DNA from: Amycolatopsis vastitatis
Lineage (GTDB): Bacteria > Actinomycetota > Actinomycetes > Mycobacteriales > Pseudonocardiaceae
Length of the DNA stretch: 64,000 nucleotides
Assembly (NCBI RefSeq): GCF_002234595.1
Contig: NZ_NMUL01000021.1
Span: forward strand, 288,219 to 352,218
Direction of reading: 5' to 3'
The notes under the pieces were generated by a model, which worked only from the letters and a program-made list of their open reading frames with translations, had not been told where the DNA came from and searched no databases. The position numbers and the translations under genes were made by a program. Below are positions 48,411 to 57,090 of this stretch, piece after piece; within the stretch, counting starts at the first letter, position 1; every line of letters starts with the position of its first letter.

Positions 48411-48686
48411 CCGTTTCCTTTCGCCACGTTCGACAATACCGGCGACGGCCGCGATAGCATTGTCTTCCACCGCGCGACGGCCACCGTGATTCGTGCGTAG
48501 ACCGTACCGAGATCACCGACGGCGGCCCACCATGGGATTTCCCCTGCACGGAGATCGTGCAGTGACACGCGGCGTCTGCACGTGCATTGCTCCATTGTGG
48601 ACGATCAAATTCGCTGGTGACACCGTTTTCCCGCAATTTCCGCGAAACTCTGCCGGGCACACCGCGAAAACGGCGGTCCGGAAAGT

Positions 48687-49607
48687 TCAGCCGATTGCCG
48701 GAATCGCGACGCGGGTCCGCTCCAGCTCCGCGAAGAGATCTCCGAGCCGCTCGACGCGCGCCAGGACGTCGTCGGCGGTGAACCGCAGGTGCGTGACGTG
48801 CCGGCAGGCGCGAACCTCGTCCCACGTGACCGGAGCCGACACCGTCGGCTCGTCGCGCCCGCGAAGCGAGTACGGCGCCACCGTGGTCTTGAACGGGTTG
48901 TTCTGGCTCCAGTCGATGAAGACCTTGCCCGGACGCAGGTTCTTCGTCATCCGCGCCACGACGAGGTCCGGCGTCTCCGCGGCGAGCCGCTCGGCCAGCG
49001 CCTTCGCGTACCGCGACGGCTCACCGCCGTCGGTCGTCACCACGCCCGCGTACAGCTGCATGCCCTTCGAGCCGCTGGTCTTCGCCACCGGAGTGAGCCC
49101 GTCCGCGACGAGGACGTCGTAGAGCCGTTCGGCGACCCGGCAGCAGTCGACCACCGTCGCGCCGGGACCGGGGTCGAGGTCGAACACCAGCCGGTCCGGA
49201 GTGCTCCGCTCGTCGCCGGGGCCGACGGTCCACTGGTGGACGTGCAGTTCGAGGGCGGCGAGGTTGGCCGCCCACACCAGCTCCGGCAGGTCGTCGATCA
49301 CCGGGTACGCGACGATCTCGGCGTCCTTGCCCCGGCCGCCGACGGCCAGGTGCGCGAGGCGGACCCAGTCGGGGGCGTGCCGCGAGACGTCCTTCTCGAA
49401 GAACGAACCACCGGCGACGCCGTCGGGGAACCGCACGAACGTCATGGCCCGGTCCCGGATGTGCGGCAGCAGCACCGGCGCGATCCGCGTGTAGTAGTCG
49501 AGCACCTCGCCCTTGGTGAACCCGTTCCGCGGGTAGAGCACCTTCTCGAGGTTCGACAGCGTCAGCTGCCGCGCACCGACCCGCACCGTGATCCGGCTCC
49601 CCGCCAC
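48687..49607 (-). CDS. LigD-type polymerase/primase domain protein
   Basis: A 306-residue stand-alone polymerase domain of bacterial NHEJ LigD (archaeo-eukaryotic primase superfamily). Motifs: LTLSNLEKVLYPRNGFTKGEVLDYYTRIAPVLLPHIRDR, the metal-binding FDLDPGPGATVVDC near residue 147, the His/Lys segment TSGSKGMQLYAGV, and NPFKTTVAPYSLRGRDEPTVSAPVTWDEV. It would add ribonucleotides or fill gaps at DNA ends held by Ku. No ligase or phosphoesterase domain is attached. A second polymerase domain is found at 57091. Ku and ligase genes are not in the window. Confidence 0.93.
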   Translation of the reverse strand: MAGSRITVRVGARQLTLSNLEKVLYPRNGFTKGEVLDYYTRIAPVLLPHIRDRAMTFVRFPDGVAGGSFFEKDVSRHAPDWVRLAHLAVGGRGKDAEIVAYPVIDDLPELVWAANLAALELHVHQWTVGPGDERSTPDRLVFDLDPGPGATVVDCCRVAERLYDVLVADGLTPVAKTSGSKGMQLYAGVVTTDGGEPSRYAKALAERLAAETPDLVVARMTKNLRPGKVFIDWSQNNPFKTTVAPYSLRGRDEPTVSAPVTWDEVRACRHVTHLRFTADDVLARVERLGDLFAELERTRVAIPAIG

Positions 49608-49616
49608 GGGCCCACG

Positions 49617-50363
49617 TTACCGTGGCATGACGTGGCCGGAGACCACCCGCTCGACGAACTGCTCCGCGACTTCGCGCAGCTTCGTGTTCTCGCGCTGCGA
49701 CTGCTCGACGAGCAGGGAGAACGCGTCGTCGGCGTCGATCTGGCGGATCGCCATCAGCATGCCCTTGGCCTGGTCGATCACCGCGCGGGAGGTCAGCGCC
49801 GTCCGGAGGTGCTCCGCGGTCTCCCGGGCCCGCAGGTACCGGTGGTACACGCGGAGGATCGCCTCCACCGCGGCGGTGTAGAGCTCGAGCAGCCTGCCCT
49901 CGATCTCCTCGAAGCCGTCGTCCTGCCGTCCGTAGCAGTTGACCGCGCCGGAAAACTGCTCGTCGGCCACGAGCGGTGCGGCGAGGAAGCTCCCGAACCC
50001 CGCCTCCTCCGCGCCGCGGGCGAAGTCCGGCCAGTTCCGAACGGCGTCGGTGATCGAGGTCCGGACGATCTTGCCGCTGCGGATCGCTTCGAGACAGGGG
50101 CCGTCGCCGAGCCGGTACTGGTCGCCGTCGAGGTCGCCGACGACGCCGCTCGTCGCGGACGCCGTGTGCGGCACCTCCCCGGTCACCAGGGTGACGGACG
50201 CCTCGTCGACGCCGGGAACGGCGTGCCGGACCTGCAGGCACACGTGCCGCAGCAAGATCCGGAAGTCGTCCTCCTCCTTGAGGACGGCGGTCAACGCCTC
50301 CAGTGCGCCGGTGACGTCGTCGAACAGCGGCGAAGCCGTCGCGGTGGGTTCCAGCCGGTCCAT
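49617..50363 (-). CDS. GAF-ANTAR regulator 1
   Basis: A 248-residue protein with a GAF sensor domain (about 25-165; VDEASVTLVTGEV, YRLGDGPCLEAIRSGKIVRTSITDAVRNWPDF, FGSFLAAPLVADEQFSGAVNCYG) and a C-terminal ANTAR domain (about 185-240; LTSRAVIDQAKGMLMAIRQIDADDAFSLLVEQSQRENTKLREVAEQFVERV). ANTAR domains bind paired RNA hairpins and prevent transcription termination. The ATG has a strong GGAGGAG. It is divergent from a second GAF-ANTAR gene and precedes the LigD polymerase gene by nine bases, so the two may be co-transcribed. Confidence 0.93.
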   Translation of the reverse strand: MDRLEPTATASPLFDDVTGALEALTAVLKEEDDFRILLRHVCLQVRHAVPGVDEASVTLVTGEVPHTASATSGVVGDLDGDQYRLGDGPCLEAIRSGKIVRTSITDAVRNWPDFARGAEEAGFGSFLAAPLVADEQFSGAVNCYGRQDDGFEEIEGRLLELYTAAVEAILRVYHRYLRARETAEHLRTALTSRAVIDQAKGMLMAIRQIDADDAFSLLVEQSQRENTKLREVAEQFVERVVSGHVMPR

Positions 50364-50467
50364 GTCTGCTCCTCCCGCTCCCGCATGCGAAGCTGCCGGG
50401 TACCCAATTCCCGGCCTGCCATGTACGGGCAGGTTTGCCGGTGGCGGCCGGTTGGTAACCAGCGGCC

Positions 50468-51217
50468 ATGTCGTCGGAAGAGGGCTCGCCGGGCGAACTG
50501 CCGCACAAACTGCCGCTGGACGGCGAGCTGGCCGCGGTCGCCGCGCGGATGTCCGGGCTGCTGCTCTCGCGCGAGAGCGTGGGCTCGGTGCTGGAACTGA
50601 TCGTCTCGCTCGCCGGGACGACGATCACCGCCGCGGCGGGGGTGGGGGTGACTCTCGTCGACCCCGGCGGCGAACTCACCACGACGAGCGCGTCGAGCCC
50701 GCTCGTGCGCGAAGCCGACACCCTGCAGTACGAACTGGGCGAAGGCCCCTGCATGGCCGCGCTGGCCGAGTGCTCGCCGCAGCGGATCGACGACGTCACG
50801 GCCGAGCGGCGCTGGCCGCGGTGGTGCGCCGCGGTCGCCGGCGCGGGGCTGCGGTCGGTGCTGACCGCCCCGATGGTCACCGACGAGGGCTGCCACGGCG
50901 CCGTCAAGATCTACGCGACGACGCCCGGCGCGTTCGGGCCCTCCGACGAGCGGACGCTGCTGACGTTCGCCGAGCGCGCGGCGATCCTGGTCGCCAACAC
51001 CCGCGCCTACGAACGGGCGAGCCGGTTCAGCGAGCAGTTCAAGCACACCCTCCGCGAGCGCGACCTGATCACGCTGGCCAAGGGGTTCCTCATGAGCCGG
51101 GACGGCGTCGGCGAGGAGGCCGCCTTCGACCGTCTGCTTTCGCTGGCACGCGCCCGCGGCCGCAGCCCCGCCGAGGCCGCCGCGGACCTCCTCGTCCCGG
51201 CGCCGTCGGAACGGTGA
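50468..51217 (+). CDS. GAF-ANTAR regulator 2
   Basis: A 249-residue protein with a GAF domain (about 40-175; VGVTLVDPGGELTTTSASSPLVREADTLQYELGEGPCMAALAE, AGLRSVLTAPMVTDEGCHGAVKIYATTPGAF) and a short C-terminal ANTAR-like domain (TLRERDLITLAKGFLMSRDGVGEEAAFDRLLSLARARGRSPAEAAADLLV). The ANTAR helix has KGFLM, consistent with the family's AKGxLM core. It overlaps the downstream phosphatase gene by four bases, so both proteins are made together. The GAF ligand is unknown. Confidence 0.9.
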   Translation: MSSEEGSPGELPHKLPLDGELAAVAARMSGLLLSRESVGSVLELIVSLAGTTITAAAGVGVTLVDPGGELTTTSASSPLVREADTLQYELGEGPCMAALAECSPQRIDDVTAERRWPRWCAAVAGAGLRSVLTAPMVTDEGCHGAVKIYATTPGAFGPSDERTLLTFAERAAILVANTRAYERASRFSEQFKHTLRERDLITLAKGFLMSRDGVGEEAAFDRLLSLARARGRSPAEAAADLLVPAPSER

Positions 51218-52644
51218 GCCGCATGCGCTTCCTGCCCGAGGAGGAACAGCGACGGCTGATCGCCGCCTGCTTCGCCCGGAGCGACCTGACGCTGGAACAG
51301 CTGTGGATGCGGTACTTCGCGCTCGGCGGCAGCCTGAGCCTGCTGGAACTCGACGCCTACCTCAACGGCCTGACCGCGCTGCCCCGCGTCGACCGCGACA
51401 TGCTCGCCCACGCGGTCAACGAGCGGCTCGACGAGGTGGCCGGGCCGGCGCGCGCCCCCTACAGCCACTCCGTCCGCGACGCGAAACCGTTGCACGGCCC
51501 CCTGAAAGCGCTCGTCGACCTGCTCGAAGGAGCGCACCGCGCACCACCGGAGCGGCTCCCCGCCATCGTCGCCGAGGCCGGACGCGCGCTCGACGTGACC
51601 ATCGGCGTCTACCTCGCCGACTACGACCAGCGCACGCTCGTGCCGCTGCGGCCGGGCGCGGCGGAGCTCGACATCGACACGACCGTCGGCGGGGACGTGT
51701 TCCGCCGCGCCGGGACCACCGTCACGCGGGAAGGCACCTTGTGGACGGTGCTGCTCGACGGCGTGGAGCGGCTCGGGGTGCTGGAGATCGTCCCGGCCGA
51801 GGACGCCGACCCGGACGACCCGGTGCTGCGGGAGCAGTGCCGCTGGCTGGCCGCGCTGCTCGGCCACCTCGTCACCGTCACGACCCAGTACGGCGACGGC
51901 CTGGACAGCCGTCGGCGGCGACGGCACCGCGGCTCCCCCGCCGAGCTGCTGTGGCAGAGCCTGCCGCCGCTGACCGGCGCCACCGAGAGCGTCGTCGTCG
52001 GCGCGAGCATCCAGCCGGCGTACGACCTGTGCGGCACCGTGTTCGACTACGCGCTTTCGGAACGGCGGGCGCAGCTGGCGCTGTTCGACGCCGGGCCGCG
52101 CTCGGGCGGCGCGAACATCGCCGTCGTCAACGCCCTGTCCGCCTACCGCGCCGCGCGGCACGACGGCGCCCCGCTCGAGGACCAGTTCGCCGCGGTCGGT
52201 GCCGAGCTCGCCGCCCTGCCGGACGCCCCGGCCGTCACCGGCGTGGTCGCCGAGCTGGACCTCGCCACCGGCGGGCTGCGCTGGCTGAACGCCGGCAGCC
52301 CCGCCCCGCTGCTCGTCCGCGGCGGCGAGGTCCTGCCCGCGGACGCCGCCATCGGCACGGGGTTCGCCGCGCCGGGCGGACCACCCCCGGCCGGTGAGGC
52401 CCGGCTCGAACCAGGGGACCTGCTCGTCCTGCATTCCCGCGGCGCCACCGAAACCCGGGACCGGGCGGGCGAGCCGTTCGGCCGCGACCGGATCGCCCGG
52501 CACCTCGGCGACGACGCCGGCCAGCTGCCCCCGGAAATCGCCCGCCGGCTCACCCGCGAGATCCTCGCCCACGGCGGCGGCGAGCCGCGGCAGGACACGG
52601 CCGTGCTGGTCACCCGCTGGCTCTCCCCCAGCGGGCAGAGCTGA
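51214..52644 (+). CDS. PP2C/SpoIIE-type protein phosphatase
   Basis: A 476-residue regulator with a helical N-terminal part (residues 1-70), a GAF-like middle domain (about 95-215; VTIGVYLADYDQRTLVPLRPG, LDGVERLGVLEIVPAE) and a C-terminal SpoIIE-type PP2C domain (about 245-470). The phosphatase motifs are ASIQPAYDLCGTVFDYAL in the first metal-binding region (DLCGTVFDY in place of the frequent DVGGDWYDA), LRWLNAGSPAPLLVRGG, LLVLHSRGATETRD with the late aspartate area, and DTAVLVTRW at the end. Such enzymes dephosphorylate STAS anti-anti-sigma factors. A STAS gene lies 180 bases downstream on the other strand. GTG start overlaps the upstream stop. Confidence 0.88.
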   Translation: MSRMRFLPEEEQRRLIAACFARSDLTLEQLWMRYFALGGSLSLLELDAYLNGLTALPRVDRDMLAHAVNERLDEVAGPARAPYSHSVRDAKPLHGPLKALVDLLEGAHRAPPERLPAIVAEAGRALDVTIGVYLADYDQRTLVPLRPGAAELDIDTTVGGDVFRRAGTTVTREGTLWTVLLDGVERLGVLEIVPAEDADPDDPVLREQCRWLAALLGHLVTVTTQYGDGLDSRRRRRHRGSPAELLWQSLPPLTGATESVVVGASIQPAYDLCGTVFDYALSERRAQLALFDAGPRSGGANIAVVNALSAYRAARHDGAPLEDQFAAVGAELAALPDAPAVTGVVAELDLATGGLRWLNAGSPAPLLVRGGEVLPADAAIGTGFAAPGGPPPAGEARLEPGDLLVLHSRGATETRDRAGEPFGRDRIARHLGDDAGQLPPEIARRLTREILAHGGGEPRQDTAVLVTRWLSPSGQS

Positions 52645-52795
52645 ACCCGGGCGGTGCCTGAACCGGCGGTGGCTGAACCGGCAGTGCCGAACCGGGCAGT
52701 GCCTCAACCAGCAGTGCCCAACCCAGGCCGGGCCTGAATCGGCGGCGCCGAATCCGGGGGGCACCGAACCCGGACCGCAGAATCCAGGCGGTGCG
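52632..52795. repeat. Degenerate tandem repeats at the 3' end of the phosphatase gene
   Basis: About ten imperfect units of 14-16 bases with consensus GGCGGTGCCTGAACC run from the phosphatase stop to 52795. The stop codon TGA itself lies in the first unit (GCAGAGCTGAACC). The units diverge steadily along the array. No gene is evident in the array. Confidence 0.7.
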
Positions 52796-52824
52796 CCGTC
52801 GTCGTGGCTTCCGGCAGAACCCGG

Positions 52825-53310
52825 TCAGCAGGCAGCGCTGGCGGCGGGTCGCCCGCCAGGGGGACCCCCGGATTTCACGTTACCGCAGGGGTCCGACAGT
52901 TTCGGGCGGGTCAGTTCTTCCTCGCCGTCGTGCACCACGGCCGACAGCAGCTCCCGCAGCGCGTCCGAGAGCGACGCGAACATCGGCACGACCGCCGCCA
53001 GGCCGGTGATCCGGAACAGGCGCGCGAGGGTGCGGCTGTTCGCCACGACCCCGAACCGCCGTCCCTCGCTGCCCGCGCGTTCGGCCGCCGCGGCCAGGGC
53101 GCGGGCGCCCGCCAGGCCGACGAACGCCACCTGCGTGAGGTCCACGATCGTGGTTCCCGGTGGTGCCGCGCCCAGCTCGCGCTCGAGGATCGGCAGGGTC
53201 AGGGCGTCGATCTCGCCGGCGAAGGTCAGCACCAGGAGACCGGGGCGGTACGCCGTCCGGCGCGCCGTCAGCGGCGCGGACCGGGTGGGGACCGGGGAGG
53301 TGGAGAACAC
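52825..53310 (-). CDS. STAS-domain anti-anti-sigma-like protein without phosphoacceptor Ser
   Basis: A 161-residue protein with a STAS domain (about 20-125): PGLLVLTFAGEIDALTLPILERELG, TTIVDLTQVAFVGLAGARALAAAAERA and RLFRITGLAAVVPMFASLSDAL. In SpoIIAA-type antagonists the phosphorylated serine is in a D-S-S-G sequence; here the equivalent is G-L-A-G, so it cannot be switched by kinase/phosphatase in the standard way. A disordered C-terminal tail of about 40 residues follows. GTG start. It is downstream of a GAF-ANTAR gene in the same direction, separated by 51 bases. Confidence 0.85.
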   Translation of the reverse strand: MFSTSPVPTRSAPLTARRTAYRPGLLVLTFAGEIDALTLPILERELGAAPPGTTIVDLTQVAFVGLAGARALAAAAERAGSEGRRFGVVANSRTLARLFRITGLAAVVPMFASLSDALRELLSAVVHDGEEELTRPKLSDPCGNVKSGGPPGGRPAASAAC

Positions 53311-53361
53311 GGGTTCGGCAGGCCTTCCGCGCCGGACCGGGCCGGCGACGCAGTGACGTGA

Positions 53362-54189
53362 TCAAGGACGGGGTCTTGATACCCAACCACCCGATCGGGA
53401 AACGCCCTGGTTCGCGGTGAACGCCGACCACAGCCGTTCCGCCGCGTGGCGGGCCCGGGCGCTGGGCCGGATCTCCGGGGTGCCGTCCGGCCGGTCCGCC
53501 GAGCCGCCGCCGAGGTACTCGACCAGGGCGACCGCCAGCTCGCGGACCTTGACGTTGAACTCCTGGCTGGCCCGGCGCAGGGTCTGCCAGGCCTCTTCCG
53601 GCGGGCACTGCCGGACGGCCATGATCGCGCCCTTCGCCTGCTCGATGGCGGCGCGGGAGGCCAGCAGGTCCAGCATCTGGTCGGGGTCGCCCGCGGTGGC
53701 GGTCTCCGCGACCACCAGGGTCGTTTCGGTGAGCTTCGCGTAGCGCCGCAGGACCGCCAGGGTTTCGGCGCCGGGCGGCCGGTCCAGCGTGACCGATAGC
53801 ACGAATACCCCGCTGTCGTCCCAAAACCCGGGCAGCGCGACCGCGCCGCGGGCCACCGTGGAGAGTCCGGCCGCCTCCGGGCGGGCGGCGATCACGGCGT
53901 CGCGGGTCAGCCCCGGCCAGCGCCGGTCGCCGAAGAGGTCGTCCGTCGTGACCGGCTCGCCCGTCGCGTCCGCGACGGCGACCGGACCGCCGTGCGCCAG
54001 CTGGACAGGCACCAGATGCTCGGCGATCCCCGCGGTCGCCAGCACCCGTAACGGCCGTCCGCTGTGGCTGACGGTCAGGCCCGCGCCGAGGCAGCCGGGC
54101 AGCTCGCCGCCGATCCGCTCGAGCAGGGCCTGCAGCAACTCGGTCAGCGGTCTCCAGCGGTCCGCCGCGTTCATCAGTGTCTCGGTCAC
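53362..54189 (-). CDS. GAF-ANTAR regulator 3
   Basis: A 275-residue protein with an N-terminal GAF-like domain (about 15-155; LGAGLTVSHSGRPLRVLATAGIAEHLVPVQLAHGGPVAVADATGEPVTTDDLFGDRRWPGLT) and an ANTAR domain (about 175-230; LASRAAIEQAKGAIMAVRQCPPEEAWQTLRRASQEFNVKVRELAVALVEYLG). A 45-residue Arg-rich tail is unusual. GTG 54189 has GGAGG four bases upstream. It precedes the STAS gene and could be co-transcribed with it. Its role is presumably antitermination in response to a GAF ligand. Confidence 0.9.
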   Translation of the reverse strand: MTETLMNAADRWRPLTELLQALLERIGGELPGCLGAGLTVSHSGRPLRVLATAGIAEHLVPVQLAHGGPVAVADATGEPVTTDDLFGDRRWPGLTRDAVIAARPEAAGLSTVARGAVALPGFWDDSGVFVLSVTLDRPPGAETLAVLRRYAKLTETTLVVAETATAGDPDQMLDLLASRAAIEQAKGAIMAVRQCPPEEAWQTLRRASQEFNVKVRELAVALVEYLGGGSADRPDGTPEIRPSARARHAAERLWSAFTANQGVSRSGGWVSRPRP

Positions 54190-54331
54190 CGCACCTCCAC
54201 CGGTCTGGGTTCTCTTGATTTACCCCAAGACGCGGTGATCCACCTGTTGCAGCGGCCCGCTTTGTGGGACCGGCCACGCGGGAGCGGACCCGGCACGGCC
54301 ATCCGGCCCAACGTGCTGATCCGACCGGCGG

Positions 54332-55957
54332 TCAGCAGTGCTCGAGGAGGTCCTGCTCGAGCACGACCGGCAGCGACAGCGTCCGGTAGCCGACGTCGTC
54401 GAAGAGCACGGTGAGCTTGCCGTCCTCGACGGTCATGACCACGCCGCGGCCCCACTCGGCGTGCCGGACCACGCTCTCCGCGCGGAACTCCCCCGCGTGC
54501 GGCCGTTCCGTGGCCGCGGTGCCCGCTTCGCAGGTGTCGCAATGACCGCACGGTGCACCGAGCTCCTCGCCGAAGTAGCCGAGCAGGTACCGGCGGCGGC
54601 AGCCCGTGGTCTCCGCGTAGGCGCGGATCATCTCCACCCGCGAGCGGACGAGCTCGGCCGCGCGGTCCGCCGCGTCGAGCGCCCGCCCGACGACGGCACC
54701 GGCGTCGGCACGGGCGCCGGTCAGCGCGAACCGGCCGTCCGGCCCGGTCAGCACGTCGCCGCAGCGCTCCAGCAGGCCGAGGGCGCGGGTCCGCCGCGCG
54801 GACGGGCCGGGTACCGCCTCCGCGAGCTGCCGCCGGTTCAGCGGACCGGGCCGCAGTGCTTCGACGACCGCGCGGAGCTCCTCCTCCGGGGGCGCCGACC
54901 GGGTCAGGAACCGTTGCCGCGCCAGGTCTTCCGGGCGGTAGCAGAGCAGCACCTCGGCCGGTTCGCCGTCCCGGCCGGCGCGGCCGATCTGCTGGTAGTA
55001 GGTGTCGACGGAGTCCGGGACGGACGCGTGCACCACGAACCGCACGTCCGGCTTGTCGATGCCCATGCCGAACGCCGAGGTCGCCACGACGACGTCGGTC
55101 TCGCCCGCGGCGAACCGCTCGTGGACCTCGTCGCGGTCGGCGGTCTTCATCCCGCCGTGGTAGGCGAAGGCGCGGACGCCGCGCGCCGCCAGCTCCGCGG
55201 CGTATTCCTCGGCCTCGCGGCGGCTCGCGGTGTAGAGCAGCCCGCTGCCGGGCAGCGCGGTGACCCGGTCCACGACGGCCGCGCGCTTCGCGGCGTCACC
55301 GGTGAACCTGGCCACGGCCAGGTGCAGGTTCGGCCGGTCGAAGCTCGCGATCACCCGCACCGGGTCCCGCAGGCCCAGCGCGGCGACGATGTCGTCGCGG
55401 ACCGGTGCCGCGGCGGTGGCGGTCAAGGCGAGCACCGGCGGCCGCCCGAGCCGCTCGGCGACCGGGGCCAGGCGCAGGTAGTCGGGCCGGAAGTCGTGCC
55501 CCCACGCCGAAACACAGTGTGCCTCGTCGACGACGAACAGCGACACGCCCGCCCCGGCCAGGCCGGTGACGACCTCGTCCTTCGCGAGCTGTTCGGGCGA
55601 CAGGAAGACGTACTCCGCCGAGCCGCGCCGGATCGCCTCCCACACGCTTTTCCGGTCCGCCGCGGACTGCCGCGAATCGAGCGCCACGGCGTCCGGGACG
55701 GCCGCGGCGTCCAGGCCCTCGATCTGGTCGCGCTGCAGCGCCAGCAGCGGCGACACGATCACCGTCGGGCCCGGCAGCACCAGCGCGGGCACCTGGTAGA
55801 TCGCCGACTTGCCGGCCCCGGTGGGGAGCACCACCAGCACGTCGTGCCCGTCCCGCGCCGCGCTCATCGCCTCGACCTGCTCGGCCGTCAGCTCGGCCCA
55901 GCCGAACCGCTCCGCGGCCAGCCCGCGCAGCTCGGCCGCCTTCCCGTCGTCGCTCAT
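54332..55957 (-). CDS. RecQ-family ATP-dependent DNA helicase
   Basis: A 541-residue superfamily 2 helicase. Walker A is LPTGAGKSAIYQVPAL near residue 44; the DEAH box is VVDEAHCVSAWGHDFRPDYLRL; motif III is LALTATAA; and VATSAFGMGIDKPDVRFVVHASVPDSVDTYYQQIGRAGRDGEPAE covers motifs V and VI. The zinc-binding module is near RRRYLLGYFGEELGAPCGHCDTCEAG. It is shorter than E. coli RecQ and has no clear HRDC domain. The C-terminal 45 residues contain a small strand-rich part (AEWGRGVVMTVEDGKLTVLFDDVGYRTLSLPVVLEQDLL), common in actinobacterial RecQ-like proteins. ATG 55957 is taken as start. Confidence 0.93.
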   Translation of the reverse strand: MSDDGKAAELRGLAAERFGWAELTAEQVEAMSAARDGHDVLVVLPTGAGKSAIYQVPALVLPGPTVIVSPLLALQRDQIEGLDAAAVPDAVALDSRQSAADRKSVWEAIRRGSAEYVFLSPEQLAKDEVVTGLAGAGVSLFVVDEAHCVSAWGHDFRPDYLRLAPVAERLGRPPVLALTATAAAPVRDDIVAALGLRDPVRVIASFDRPNLHLAVARFTGDAAKRAAVVDRVTALPGSGLLYTASRREAEEYAAELAARGVRAFAYHGGMKTADRDEVHERFAAGETDVVVATSAFGMGIDKPDVRFVVHASVPDSVDTYYQQIGRAGRDGEPAEVLLCYRPEDLARQRFLTRSAPPEEELRAVVEALRPGPLNRRQLAEAVPGPSARRTRALGLLERCGDVLTGPDGRFALTGARADAGAVVGRALDAADRAAELVRSRVEMIRAYAETTGCRRRYLLGYFGEELGAPCGHCDTCEAGTAATERPHAGEFRAESVVRHAEWGRGVVMTVEDGKLTVLFDDVGYRTLSLPVVLEQDLLEHC

Positions 55958-56063
55958 GGCGGCAGGGCTACCCGGGACGGCGCCCGGCAACCACCGACCC
56001 GATCGAGCGGTTTACCCGCGGCCCCGTGCTGGGTAGCCAGCCGGTGGACCCGAGGAGGCGCCG

Positions 56064-57005
56064 GTGGTGTTCAGCGAAGTCGTCGTCGCCGGGCAGATCG
56101 CCCGCGACCTGGTGATCGAAGTCCCGGACGCGCCCGGCGCGGACTCCTCGGCGCCGGTCCGGCATCGGCAGGAGCTGCTCGGCGGCAAGGGCGCCAACCA
56201 GGCCGTGGCGCTGAGCCAGCTCGGCGTGTCGGTGTCCCTGGTCGGCGTCGTCGGCCGCGACCACACCGGCGACGCAATGCTGGCGCAAGCCCGCGCCGAC
56301 CGGATCAGCACCTCGCACGTGGTCCGCCGCGCCGGCGCCGAGACCGCGCTGCTCGTCGACATCGTCGACGCCCAAGGCCGCCGCCGCTACCTCGAGCACG
56401 TCCCGGACGGGACGCTGCTCACCGAGACCGACGTCTTCGCCGCGTCCGCCCCGATTTCGGCCGCGGCGTCGGTGATCGTGCAGCTGCAGCAACCGGCCCC
56501 GGCGGCGCTCCTGGCGGCCCGGCTGGCGCACACGGCGGGCACCCGCGTCGTGCTGGACGGGGCACCGCAGGACGACACGTTCGCCGCGGACCTGCTCGCC
56601 CTCGCCGACGTCGTGCGCGCCGACGGCCACGAAACCGAGCTCCTCACCGGGCAGGCGGTGGACGACGTCGCTTCGGCCGTCCGGGCCGCCGCGGAGCTCC
56701 GGCGGCGCGGGCCGTCGCTGGCCGTGCTCGAAGTGTCGGGGCAGGGGAACCTCTTCGCCGGGCCGGAAGGCACGTGGTTCGTGCCGCACGTCGAGACGCA
56801 GGTCGTCGACCCCACCGGCGCCGGGGACGCGCTGGTGGCCACGCTGACCGCGGCGCTCACCCGCCGTCGCCCGCTGGAGACGGCGGCGAGCCTGGCGGTG
56901 GCGGCGGCCGCGTCGACCACCGAGCACGCCGGCGGGCGCCCGCGCCTGTCCCGCGCGGAGCTCGACCGGCTCCAGCCCCGCCGCCTGGAAACCGTCGACG
57001 CCTGA
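56064..57005 (+). CDS. PfkB-family carbohydrate kinase (ribokinase-like)
   Basis: A 313-residue sugar kinase of the PfkB/ribokinase family. The N-terminal motif GGKGANQAVALSQLGVSVSLVGVVGRDHTGDAML is ribokinase-like; the C-terminal ATP/anion-hole motif is VVDPTGAGDALVATLTAAL with the catalytic Asp. HVETQVVDPTGAGDA is typical. Substrate could be ribose or another furanose. GTG start with GGAGG upstream. The gene stands alone, divergent from recQ and convergent with ligD, and is followed by a palindromic terminator. Confidence 0.9.
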   Translation: MVFSEVVVAGQIARDLVIEVPDAPGADSSAPVRHRQELLGGKGANQAVALSQLGVSVSLVGVVGRDHTGDAMLAQARADRISTSHVVRRAGAETALLVDIVDAQGRRRYLEHVPDGTLLTETDVFAASAPISAAASVIVQLQQPAPAALLAARLAHTAGTRVVLDGAPQDDTFAADLLALADVVRADGHETELLTGQAVDDVASAVRAAAELRRRGPSLAVLEVSGQGNLFAGPEGTWFVPHVETQVVDPTGAGDALVATLTAALTRRRPLETAASLAVAAAASTTEHAGGRPRLSRAELDRLQPRRLETVDA

Positions 57006-57021
57006 GAGCCGCGGCTCGCTG

Positions 57022-57078
57022 ATGTCATGAACGACTCTTTCCTGTCGTCCGGTGACAGGAAAGAGCCGTTCATGACAT
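57022..57078. terminator. Long palindrome between PfkB kinase and ligD
   Basis: Arms of 25 bases (57022-57046 and 57054-57078) pair with a single A-C mismatch around a 7-base loop. The left arm begins ATGTCATGAACGACTC. It nearly repeats the element at 20706-20762 and separates two convergent genes. Confidence 0.85.
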
Positions 57079-57090
57079 TGGGGGGAACGG

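Noticed and set aside
48411..48686. Possible extra gene in the 276-base gap upstream of the DUF6292-like copy 2
   Set aside because: No frame has an SD and coding composition; the less GC-rich stretch near 48590-48650 looks like promoter DNA.
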